Made by a program: the position numbers and the translations under genes
Shown: one piece after another, positions 16,322 through 23,519 of the stretch
How the letters are laid out: the number at the start of each line of letters is the position of its first letter
How positions within the stretch are numbered: position 1 is the stretch's first letter
Notes under the pieces: generated by a model
Database searches by the model: none
Seen by the model: the letters and a program-made list of their open reading frames with translations, nothing else
What the model was told of the DNA's origin: nothing
Assembly: GCA_900315105.1 (NCBI GenBank)
Contig: OMXX01000048.1
Location: 1 to 28,551 of the forward strand
Source of the DNA: an uncultured Prevotellaceae bacterium
GTDB taxonomy: Bacteria > Bacteroidota > Bacteroidia > Bacteroidales > Bacteroidaceae
Reading direction: 5' to 3'
Length of the DNA: 28,551 nt

Positions 16322-18508
16322 ATGAACACATTAAACATAAATTTTGAAAACTGTTACGGGATAAAGAAACTTGTACATCAGTTTTCATTTGGTGGTCATC
16401 ATACGCAGTTGGTATATGCTCCTAACGGGATGATGAAGACATCGTTTGCAAAAACGCTGAAAGGACTTTCCGGACAAGACAAAAAACGAGCAAAGGATTT
16501 GCTACATGCAGCTAGAGTGCCTAAAGATGAATTGTTGGCTGATGGCAACCAATTGACAAAGGAACAGATATTTGTTGCGGATCCAGAAGACAAATCATTT
16601 GATTCCTCTGGGAAGTTTGTTAATTTCCTAGCAGATGCTAATTTGAAGGCACAATATGATGCTATATATCAAGCGCTGGAGCAATATATTAGCCAAGTGA
16701 TAACCCCACTTAGGGAAGTCTCTCAAAGTAATGACTGTGATTTTGAGTTGTTACGTACCTTTTCTGTTGGATCCGCAGACAATCTATTCAGTATTATGGA
16801 GAGGCTATCTAACGATATTCAAGCTAACAACTATCCAAACTTTGGGTTCAGATACAATTTTGTGTTTGACAAAGATGATAAGGTTAAGGCTTTCGTGGAA
16901 AAAAACATCAATGACTTAAGGCAATATATAGAAAAATATAATGAGTTGTTGGAAAACTCCAATGTCTTTCGCTCTACAGGCGGACACACATTTGGCACCC
17001 ATCAGGCCGCTCAACTTCAGAAAACATTGGAGGGGGGGGATTTTTTTGGTGTTGACCACAAGATAGAACTGCATGATGGGACTATCGTTACAACATTTGA
17101 TCAGTTGAGCCAAGTATTTGATGCGGAGAAGGCTAGAATTCTGAACAATGCAGATTTGAAAAAGGTTTTCGACAAGATTACCAAAGCCGCAGATGCAAAT
17201 GGAGAGGTGAGAAATTTTAAAAATGTCTTGATTGCCAATCCTGCCCTTATTGTGGAACTCGGAGATTTTGAAGAATTCCGTAAGAAAACTTGGAAAGGAT
17301 ATTTGAGCGATGCTCGGGTAAGACAAAATCTTTTGGACTATAATGCTTTCTACCAATCTCAGAAGGCGGCACTTCAAAGCATTATAGCACAAGCAAGAGC
17401 CCAAATGCCATTATGGAAAGAAATCATCGATTTGTATAAAGCCAGATTTTATGTTCCGTTTGAGGTTGAAATAGAAAATCAAGACGACATCATACTGCGA
17501 CAAACAGCTGCTAAGTTGAAGTTTAGTCTGATAGATGACCAAAATGCTAAGATTGAAAAGGGTAAGGACGAAATGCTCTTTATCCTTAGTAATGGAGAAA
17601 GAAGAGCTTTTTATATTCTGCAACTGCTGTTTGAATTAGAGTCAAGGAAAAGATCTGGTGTTGACAACCTTATTGTATTTGATGACATTGCCGACTCTTT
17701 TGACTATCAGAATAAATATGCAATAATAGAATATCTGCATGATTTGGATAATACCGCAGGGAATATGTATCTGCTCGTATTCACGCATAATTTTGATTTC
17801 TACAGGACGTTAGCATCAAGATTGGGATTAAGGCAGAACTCTTGGATGGCTATTCGGAATGATGCAAAAGAGATAGAGCTGAAACCAGGTGAATATCAGA
17901 AGGATTTGTTTGCAAATCTTTTGGGACGACCTGTTAATGATGACAAAGTGTTTGTCAGTTTAATACCATTTATTAGGAACCTTGTCGAATATACAACTGG
18001 CCAAAATGCTGATTACTTGAAGTTAACAAGTTGCTTGCATCTGAAAGCAGATACGATGACTATTACAGAGGCTGAGGTAATCGGATTCATAACATCGTTT
18101 GCTAAAGCAGGTGGATATGCTCGCCATTCAACCACCAACAAGGTATATGATATAATAATGAACACTGCGAGCGGGATAGCCCAAGAAGCTGTCCCAGATG
18201 AGGTGGCCATAGAGAATAAAATAGTGTTGTCGATAGCCTGTAGATTGTTGGCTGAGAGGTATATGAAGCAGAAGTTGTTGGCATCAGGCCTAACAACGGC
18301 AGATTTGGAGACAACCAGCGTACAGACAGCAGTCTGGGCAAAGAAGTTGAAAACGCATTGCCCCAATGACCCTAATAAAAATGTGATAGAGAAGGTAAAC
18401 ATGATGACACCAGAGTTTATTCATATTAATAGCTTTATGTATGAGCCATTAATTGATCTCTCAATTCACCATTTAATAAAGCTCTATAATGAGTGTGCTG
18501 CTCTATGA
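16322..18508 (+). CDS. ABC/SMC-like AAA ATPase, defence type
   Basis: A 728-residue ATPase of the AAA_13/RecF-SMC-like group. The Walker A is atypical, APNGMMKTS (33-41), with Ala for the first Gly and Met for the third. A long middle region with helical stretches follows, then the ABC signature LSNGERRAFYI (from 422), Walker B LIVFDDIADS (D454, D455) and an H-loop at FTHNFDF (His489). A roughly 240-residue C-terminal domain ends in the segment EFIHINSFMYEPLIDLS. Proteins of this build (RloC/PrrC/OLD-like ATPases) act as nucleic-acid-directed anti-phage ATPases; a nuclease motif is not obvious here. It sits inside a glycan operon and its last codons overlap the next GT2 start (ATGA). The ATPase call is firm; defence role is inferred. 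Confidence 0.8.
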   Translation: MNTLNINFENCYGIKKLVHQFSFGGHHTQLVYAPNGMMKTSFAKTLKGLSGQDKKRAKDLLHAARVPKDELLADGNQLTKEQIFVADPEDKSFDSSGKFVNFLADANLKAQYDAIYQALEQYISQVITPLREVSQSNDCDFELLRTFSVGSADNLFSIMERLSNDIQANNYPNFGFRYNFVFDKDDKVKAFVEKNINDLRQYIEKYNELLENSNVFRSTGGHTFGTHQAAQLQKTLEGGDFFGVDHKIELHDGTIVTTFDQLSQVFDAEKARILNNADLKKVFDKITKAADANGEVRNFKNVLIANPALIVELGDFEEFRKKTWKGYLSDARVRQNLLDYNAFYQSQKAALQSIIAQARAQMPLWKEIIDLYKARFYVPFEVEIENQDDIILRQTAAKLKFSLIDDQNAKIEKGKDEMLFILSNGERRAFYILQLLFELESRKRSGVDNLIVFDDIADSFDYQNKYAIIEYLHDLDNTAGNMYLLVFTHNFDFYRTLASRLGLRQNSWMAIRNDAKEIELKPGEYQKDLFANLLGRPVNDDKVFVSLIPFIRNLVEYTTGQNADYLKLTSCLHLKADTMTITEAEVIGFITSFAKAGGYARHSTTNKVYDIIMNTASGIAQEAVPDEVAIENKIVLSIACRLLAERYMKQKLLASGLTTADLETTSVQTAVWAKKLKTHCPNDPNKNVIEKVNMMTPEFIHINSFMYEPLIDLSIHHLIKLYNECAAL

Positions 18509-19296
18509 ATACACAAGACCGTTTAAAAGGACTGGTGTCAGTCATCATGCCATCGTATAACTGCGGAAAGTACGTGGAAGAGACCATTCGTAGTGTTCAG
18601 AAACAGACATATAACAATTGGGAGATTATTTTCATGGATGACTTCTCGAATGACGATACCGTTCAGAAAGTGTCGGTGCTTCGGGAAAGGGATTCACGGA
18701 TAAAGCTGTTTCGGAATCATATTAACTTTGGGGCTGCGGTGTCAAGGAATAATGCTCTAAGAGAGGCTAAAGGTCGGTGGATAGCATTCCTTGATAGTGA
18801 TGACCTATGGGAGCCTACAAAGTTAGAGAAGCAGGTGCGGTTTATGGAAGAGAACGGATATGCGTTCACTTATACCGAATATCAGGAGATGGATGCTGAG
18901 GGGAATCTGACTGGTGTGACTATCTCAGGCCCTAAACATGTGACCAAACGGGGGATGTATAACTTCTGTTGGCCGGGATGCTTGACGGTGATGTATGATG
19001 TTACAAAAATCGGTTTGATTCAGATAGAAGACATCAAAAAAAACAACGACTATGCCATGTGGTTGAAGGTTTGTAAAAAGGCAGACTGCTATCTATTGCC
19101 TGAGGTGTTGGCTAAATACCGTAGAGGTAGGGCTGGATCTGTGAGTACACATGGTATCATGACGATGATAGGCTGGCATTATAGACTGTGGTTTGAGGCT
19201 GAAAGAATGAATCCTGTTGCTGCATTGTGGTACACTGGATTGAATTTGGTGTGTGGATTCTATAAAAAGATGAAATACGTTAAGAAAATAAATTGA
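18505..19296 (+). CDS. GT2-family glycosyltransferase
   Basis: A 263-residue GT2 enzyme: LVSVIMPSYNCGKYVEETIRSVQ (10-32), MDDFSNDDT (44-52) and FLDSDDLWEP with D97-D100. The acceptor half contains FCWPGCLTVMYD and KKNNDYAMWLKV, then LAKYRRGRAGSVS. It is the intact paralogue of the truncated GT2 in the fusion at 12868. It should add a sugar to the repeat unit. ATG 18505 overlaps the ATPase stop by four bases. An in-frame GTG at 18493 would add four residues inside the ATPase gene and is less likely. About 50 bases separate it from the next gene. Confidence 0.87.
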   Translation: MNTQDRLKGLVSVIMPSYNCGKYVEETIRSVQKQTYNNWEIIFMDDFSNDDTVQKVSVLRERDSRIKLFRNHINFGAAVSRNNALREAKGRWIAFLDSDDLWEPTKLEKQVRFMEENGYAFTYTEYQEMDAEGNLTGVTISGPKHVTKRGMYNFCWPGCLTVMYDVTKIGLIQIEDIKKNNDYAMWLKVCKKADCYLLPEVLAKYRRGRAGSVSTHGIMTMIGWHYRLWFEAERMNPVAALWYTGLNLVCGFYKKMKYVKKIN

Positions 19297-19348
19297 CAAG
19301 ACTTGTGGGGATATTTGTCAAAGTATAATAATTTCGAATCAATTATCT

Positions 19349-20422
19349 GTGAAGACTCTCTTTTCTTTACTTCGGTGTTCTTTATGGGGAAATACTTATA
19401 CAGAACACATCTCTGCAACGGAATTCAAGCGTGTCATAGCTCTTGCAAAAGACCAGACGGTATTCGGTCTTGTCTTTGATAAACTGAAAGAGATACAGGT
19501 AGACGGGCTGGATGACAAGTCGTCACTTTATGAGGCACTGGGATATTCGGAAAGGATTAAACAGCAGAACAAGCTAATTGATAATGAGCTTGCTAGTTTC
19601 TCAGATGTTTGTCGGCAAGAGGGGCATGAATTTATTGTTGTTAAAGGGCAGACGGTAGGATGCCTATATAAGAATCCCAATCTGCGACAATCTGGGGACA
19701 TTGACTTTCTGGTAAACACAGAATATGGTTCTATAAAAGATACCATAAGCAAATTGATGGATGTGACTTTACCAGACAAAATGCAGGAATATGAAGTCGG
19801 ATTTGACCATCATAATGTTAGATACGAATTGCATACAGTACTGAAAGAGTTTGCCACCCAAAGGCATAAGAAGGCATTTGAAGAATTGACGAAGAAAGAA
19901 TGGGAGGATAAACACTATGTAGAGATTGCTGGTACAAAGGTAAGAACTCTTTCATCAACGATGAATGCTGCATATATCTTTATTCATCTTTTCTTCCACT
20001 TTATCAAAGAAGGTGTCTCGTTGAGACAATTCTGTGACTGGGCAATAATATTGCATCATTATAAAGATGAGATAGATCGAGATAGGTTACTGAAAATCTT
20101 AAATGACTTAGATTTGCTTGATGCATATTGTGCATTTGGCTCTATCTTGGTTGATGAGCTAGGTCTGCCAGTTGAAGAATTCCCCTTTACAATAAGTGAT
20201 AAGAATCGTAACTGGAAAGGCAAAATACTTGATGACATATTCCGCGGTGGTAATTTCGGAAAGCTAAACCATAACACCCATAGCGCCTGGAAGTTCAAAT
20301 TGGAAACCTTGAGAATTGTACTAAGGAATATCTTTAGATATTACACACTTTGTCCCTCAGAGATAGGCGGAATGATTCCCCGATTAGTTGGAGTGAATCT
20401 GAAGTTATTGCTTGCAAAATAA
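19349..20422 (+). CDS. Nucleotidyltransferase-family protein (NTP_transf_5)
   Basis: A 357-residue protein of the NTP_transf_5 family, common in Bacteroidales polysaccharide loci. The core is FIVVKGQTVGCLYKNPNLRQSGDIDFLV (95-122), where the R-x-x-G-D-I-D pattern (Asp117, Asp119) is the metal-binding part of a polymerase-beta-like nucleotidyltransferase. A conserved YELHTVL and helices with HLFFHF follow. What it modifies is not known; in glycan loci it may transfer a nucleotidyl or phospho group to a carrier or enzyme. The start is GTG 19349, with no alternative ATG nearby. It is ten bases before the phosphoglycosyl transferase gene. Confidence 0.75.
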   Translation: MKTLFSLLRCSLWGNTYTEHISATEFKRVIALAKDQTVFGLVFDKLKEIQVDGLDDKSSLYEALGYSERIKQQNKLIDNELASFSDVCRQEGHEFIVVKGQTVGCLYKNPNLRQSGDIDFLVNTEYGSIKDTISKLMDVTLPDKMQEYEVGFDHHNVRYELHTVLKEFATQRHKKAFEELTKKEWEDKHYVEIAGTKVRTLSSTMNAAYIFIHLFFHFIKEGVSLRQFCDWAIILHHYKDEIDRDRLLKILNDLDLLDAYCAFGSILVDELGLPVEEFPFTISDKNRNWKGKILDDIFRGGNFGKLNHNTHSAWKFKLETLRIVLRNIFRYYTLCPSEIGGMIPRLVGVNLKLLLAK

Positions 20423-20431
20423 AAGTAAATT

Positions 20432-21139
20432 ATGCTATTTAAATGGATATTCGATAGAGTAGTCTCACTAATAGGATTGCTATTCTTATGGCCAGTGCTG
20501 TTAGTGGTGGCTATATTAATTAAGGTGAAGATGCCGGGAGGTCCTGCGCTCTTTGTACAGAAGAGAGTAGGGAAGGGTGGCAAGCTCTTCAACTGTCACA
20601 AGTTCCGCACGATGACTGTGAAGCATAATGGTAGCACAGTGTCTGTGGCGGGAGATAGCCGTATAACTCCGTTTGGCGCTAAATTGCGTCACTGGAAGTT
20701 GGATGAACTGCCCGGGTTATGGGATGTGCTTATCGGCAATATGAGCTTCGTAGGCCCACGCCCTGATGTTCCAGGGTATGCGGATAAGCTCCAAGGTTCG
20801 GATAGGGATGTGCTGAAGCTTCGCCCAGGTATCACAGGGCCAGCTACTTTGAAGTATCGGTTGGAGGATGAGATGATTGCTGACTGGGTCAGCAAAGTGA
20901 AAAGGGAGGGATCGCTTTGCGAGAAATCTGACAAAAATTCGATTCAAAATCTTCCAAATAATATAAATGAGATGTCGAATCAGGAATTGGCGGTGTGGTA
21001 TAACGACAACGTCATCTACCCCGACAAGGTGCGACTGAATTGCTATTACTACAGACATTATTCTTTCATAAAGGATATTCAGATGATTCTCTGCACAGTG
21101 CTTGGTAAGAAGATGGAGTATGCGGGGGAAGAGATTTGA
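20432..21139 (+). CDS. Initiating phosphoglycosyl transferase (bacterial sugar transferase)
   Basis: A 235-residue monotopic phosphoglycosyl transferase of the PglC/WbaP superfamily, which starts repeat-unit synthesis by moving sugar-1-phosphate to undecaprenyl phosphate. The N-terminal hydrophobic helix (about 8-32), FVQKRVGKGGKLFNCHKFRTM (41-61), catalytic dyad Asp91-Glu92 in LDELPGLWDVL, and MSFVGPRPDVPGY are all present. The variable loop between KYRLEDEMIA and YNDNVIYPDKVRLN is about 25-35 residues longer than in relatives I recall, and its DNA contains two heptamers (20895-20908) like those in the DegT gene at 23520. It is the only initiator gene in the window. Confidence 0.9.
   Translation: MLFKWIFDRVVSLIGLLFLWPVLLVVAILIKVKMPGGPALFVQKRVGKGGKLFNCHKFRTMTVKHNGSTVSVAGDSRITPFGAKLRHWKLDELPGLWDVLIGNMSFVGPRPDVPGYADKLQGSDRDVLKLRPGITGPATLKYRLEDEMIADWVSKVKREGSLCEKSDKNSIQNLPNNINEMSNQELAVWYNDNVIYPDKVRLNCYYYRHYSFIKDIQMILCTVLGKKMEYAGEEI
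20895..20908 (+). repeat. Two heptamers inside the phosphoglycosyl transferase insert
   Basis: AAGTGAA followed by AAGGGAG occurs in frame in the extended loop. The first unit is identical to the repeat unit at 24650-24684, suggesting the same kind of event, though two units alone could be chance. Confidence 0.35.
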
Positions 21140-21151
21140 TGAAAGGTGTCT

Positions 21152-21179
21152 GATGTAAGAAGTAAGATGTATGACTCAG
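21152..21179 (+). repeat. Heptamer-like repeat before the BRO-N remnant
   Basis: GATGTAA, GAAGTAA, GATGTAT and GACTCAG follow one another with 7-bp period just after the sugar transferase gene. The last unit overlaps the start of the BRO-N reading frame. Confidence 0.5.
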
Positions 21180-21470
21180 AAGCATAAAATACAATTATTC
21201 GAAAATAAAAATGTTCGCACAGTATGGGACGACGAGTTGGAGGAATGGTATTTCTCTATCGTTGACGTGTGTGGTGTGTTGACTGAGAGTAAAGACCCTC
21301 AGGCTTATTGGAGAAAGCTGAAGCAGCGACTGAAAGATGAGGGAAATGAAACCGTGACAAATTGTCACGCTTTGAAGATGCAAGCCCCCGACGGCAAGAT
21401 GCGCATGACGGATGTTGCAGACACCGAGCAGATGTTCCGCATTATCCAGAGCATTCCTTCGAAGAAATGA
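21171..21470 (+). pseudogene. BRO-N antirepressor-like gene, truncated
   Basis: The 99 residues match the N-terminal BRO-N domain of phage-type antirepressors: IQLFENKNVRTVWDDELEEW, YFSIVDVCGVLTESKDPQAYW, KLKQRLKDEGNETVTNCH, then KMRMTDVADTEQMFRIIQSIPSKK. Full proteins of this kind continue after SIPSPKAEPFK for well over 100 residues; here the gene ends at once with TGA. The stop overlaps the ATG of the VanZ fragment, so two unrelated genes meet at about 21464. The domain binds DNA or regulates phage functions in known cases. Whether the 99-residue piece is expressed is unknown. Confidence 0.78.
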
Positions 21471-21709
21471 CATGGTGGAAAGCCCTCCTTGTAAGCTGTG
21501 GTATCTCCGTAACTATCGAGGCACTTCAGTTCTTATTCATGCGAGGTTTCTCAGAGGTAGACGATGTGATGCATAATACCCTGGGGTGTATCTTGGGATA
21601 CATGCTGGTTAAGGGGTCAAGGTTAATGGTGAAGGGTCACATACGGTTCATGGTTCATGGTTCATGGTATGAAACGCCAAAATGGCATTTCAAAAATGAA
21701 ATCAATTAA
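21467..21709 (+). pseudogene. VanZ-family C-terminal fragment
   Basis: The frame from ATG 21467 reads MTWWKALLVSCGISVTIEAL, QFLFMRGFSEVDDVMHNTLG, then CILGYMLVK. This is the last part of a VanZ-like membrane protein with two hydrophobic segments and the conserved E-x-x-Q, DD and NTLG residues. The N-terminal half is absent, replaced by the BRO-N fragment. After MLVK the frame runs into heptamer repeats and a low-complexity tail of about 30 residues, so the original end is probably lost too. VanZ-like genes occur in Bacteroidales polysaccharide loci, so this may be a relic of the original gene order. Confidence 0.65.
21614..21672 (+). repeat. Degenerate 7-bp repeat array upstream of the ORF6N gene
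   Basis: Units GGGTCAA, GGTTAAT, GGTGAAG and GGTCACA, a 3-base break, then GGTTCAT three times exactly (21645-21665) and GGTATGA. The array supplies the tail of the VanZ fragment. Related units (GGGTCAC, GGGTAAT, GGTTCTT) occur on the other side of the ORF6N gene. Confidence 0.75.
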
Positions 21710-21710
21710 T

Positions 21711-22625
21711 ATGGGAGACGATAAGAAGGAAAAAATAATGATAGTGCATGGTGAGCACAAAGATGATGTGACACTTGCCAACATACAGGCACGGATCTTT
21801 TTGGTAAGAGGCGTTCAAGTGATGCTAGATCGAGACTTGGCAGTATTCTACAAGGTTGAGACTGGTCAACTTAATAGGCAAGTGAAACGTAATATCGGTA
21901 GGTTCCCCGAAGATTTTATGTTTCAACTAACCAAAGAAGAATGGGAGGGTTTGAAGTGCCAAATTGGCATTTCAAACACAAGAGGTGGTGATAGGCGTTC
22001 TTTGCCATACGTGTTTACGGAGCAAGGCGTATCACAACTCAGTGGAGTTCTGCACAATGAATTGGCTGAAAAGATGAGCGTGAAGATTATTCGTGCTTTT
22101 GTTGCTATGCGACGGTTCCTTACTGCTAACGCTGCCTTGTTTCAACGAATGGATATGATTGAGCAAAAGCAGTTGGAAACAGACAAAAAGTTGGATGCTG
22201 TGCTGGATAAAATCGAAGAACTATCACCTGCGGTAACCACCGAACAACTTTTTCCGTCGGGATGTGTGTGGGATGCGTATATGTTTGTGTGTAACTTGAT
22301 AAGGAGTGCTGAGAAGAGAATCATCTTAGTTGATAATTTTGTGGATGAGCGTGTTTTGACAATGCTAGACAAACGAGACAGAGGCGTCTTAGCTGAAGTA
22401 CATACTCGCTATCACGAGCAAACGAAACTGGATTTTGATAAGCACAATCAACAATATGAGCCTATCAGTTATGTACAACTGCCACATGCAGTACATGACC
22501 GTTACTTGATAGTTGACGATGATGTGTGGCTGTTGGGTACTTCGGTGAAGGACATGGGAAGGAGCTTGTGCACAATCATTAAAGTAGGCTTTACTCCTGA
22601 GACAGTGATGACTATGATAAAATAG
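21711..22625 (+). CDS. ORF6N-domain protein with PLD-like C-terminus
   Basis: A 304-residue two-part protein. The ORF6N DNA-binding domain spans about 22-112: ARIFLVRGVQVMLDRDLAVFY, QVKRNIGRFPEDFMFQLTKEE, then the RRSLPYVFTEQGVSQLSGVL block. A helical linker with MIEQKQLETDKKLDAVLDKIEEL follows. The C-terminal about 110 residues read RIILVDNFVDERVLTML and then HAVHDRYLIVDDDVWLLGTS, resembling one phospholipase-D-like half (His, basic residue, Asp). ORF6N proteins come from phages and mobile elements; this architecture is common in Bacteroidales but its job is unclear. The frame is open upstream to 21657, but that part is repeat-derived, so ATG 21711 is preferred. Repeats flank the gene on both sides. 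Confidence 0.75.
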   Translation: MGDDKKEKIMIVHGEHKDDVTLANIQARIFLVRGVQVMLDRDLAVFYKVETGQLNRQVKRNIGRFPEDFMFQLTKEEWEGLKCQIGISNTRGGDRRSLPYVFTEQGVSQLSGVLHNELAEKMSVKIIRAFVAMRRFLTANAALFQRMDMIEQKQLETDKKLDAVLDKIEELSPAVTTEQLFPSGCVWDAYMFVCNLIRSAEKRIILVDNFVDERVLTMLDKRDRGVLAEVHTRYHEQTKLDFDKHNQQYEPISYVQLPHAVHDRYLIVDDDVWLLGTSVKDMGRSLCTIIKVGFTPETVMTMIK

Positions 22626-22626
22626 G

Positions 22627-22661
22627 GGTCACTGTTAAGGGGTAATGGTTCTTGATTGATT
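22627..22661 (+). repeat. Degenerate 7-bp repeat array downstream of the ORF6N gene
   Basis: GGGTCAC, TGTTAAG, GGGTAAT, GGTTCTT and GATTGAT follow one another directly after the ORF6N stop. The first four share the unit family of the array at 21614-21672. Confidence 0.55.
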
Positions 22662-22672
22662 GTAACAATCAT
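22658..22672. promoter_or_regulatory. Perfect 15-bp palindrome before the DUF2971 gene
   Basis: TGATTGTAACAATCA has 7-base arms around a single central base and lies 28 bases before the DUF2971 start, a possible operator for a dimeric regulator such as the adjacent ORF6N protein. One or two such 7+1+7 palindromes are expected by chance in 28 kb. Confidence 0.3.
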
Positions 22673-22700
22673 TGGTTTTGGTATGTGAACGTGGTGAGAA

Positions 22701-23459
22701 ATGAAAGACACTATTTTAATAGATGGCGAGGCCTATGAGACGGATTATTCTATACCAAGTGATGAAACCGTAATTTGGCGATTCATGGATTTGGCAAAGT
22801 TCGTCTCGCTTCTGAAAGACAAAGCGCTCTTTATGACTCGAGCAGACAAGTTCGAGGATCAGTTTGAAGGGGCTGTGTGTGCTGAAGAGGATGCGGATAG
22901 ATATAATGAGGCTCTTATGGGCTATTATGCAGAAATGCTGGAAGGAAAGGCTGTTCCTAAAGAATTGTTGGACAACGAGCGAAATGCAAATCGACTGTTG
23001 CGTATGAACTCGTATATTAATTGCTGGTATGAGGGTGAGCATGAATCCATGGCTATGTGGAGGTTGTATGCCTCGGGCAAAGAAGCAAAAGGCGTGGCTG
23101 TAAAAACCACAGTCGGTCAACTAAAAAAGGCTATAGGACACTATGTTGAAATTGGCAGAATTGAGTATATTGATTATTCTATTCAGTGGCCAAATGTGAA
23201 TGCAGCTCTATGGCGTAAGAGGGTTTCGTTTGAGTATGAGCATGAAGTGAGAATCCGCATTACTCCTAAAAAGGGATTATCGTATACTCCTGCTGTATTT
23301 ATGACACTCCCAGTTGATTTAAATGATCTGATAGAGACCGTTTATGTTTCTCCCATGGCTGAACCATGGTTCAAAGGCGTGATAGTGGATTTGATGGAAA
23401 AATATGGATTGAAGAAGGATGTACATCATTCCAGATTGGATAATAAGGGATTGATTTGA
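22701..23459 (+). CDS. DUF2971-family protein
   Basis: A 252-residue protein matching the DUF2971 pattern: IWRFMDLAKFVSLLKDKALF (25-44), MTRADKFEDQFEG (45-57), NCWYEGEHESMAMWRLYASG, GRIEYIDYS, RVSFEYEHEVRI and VYVSPMAEPWF. The family has no established biochemical role and is often found in mobile or defence-rich regions. There is no signal peptide or membrane segment. It is separated from the ORF6N gene by about 75 bases holding heptamers and a palindrome, and from the next aminotransferase by 60 bases. It looks like cargo rather than part of the glycan pathway. Confidence 0.75.
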   Translation: MKDTILIDGEAYETDYSIPSDETVIWRFMDLAKFVSLLKDKALFMTRADKFEDQFEGAVCAEEDADRYNEALMGYYAEMLEGKAVPKELLDNERNANRLLRMNSYINCWYEGEHESMAMWRLYASGKEAKGVAVKTTVGQLKKAIGHYVEIGRIEYIDYSIQWPNVNAALWRKRVSFEYEHEVRIRITPKKGLSYTPAVFMTLPVDLNDLIETVYVSPMAEPWFKGVIVDLMEKYGLKKDVHHSRLDNKGLI

Positions 23460-23519
23460 AAGGGTAATTGTGACTGCTATGAAAGGTAATAATAGTAAAA
23501 ACAAATAACTAAATATATT

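Noticed and set aside
21614..21672. CRISPR array
   Set aside because: The units are 7 bp, contiguous and without spacers, and no cas genes are present.
21362..21709. Single 115-codon protein joining the BRO-N region and VanZ
   Set aside because: Its first 35 residues are the BRO-N gene read out of frame. Only the part from 21467 is VanZ-like.
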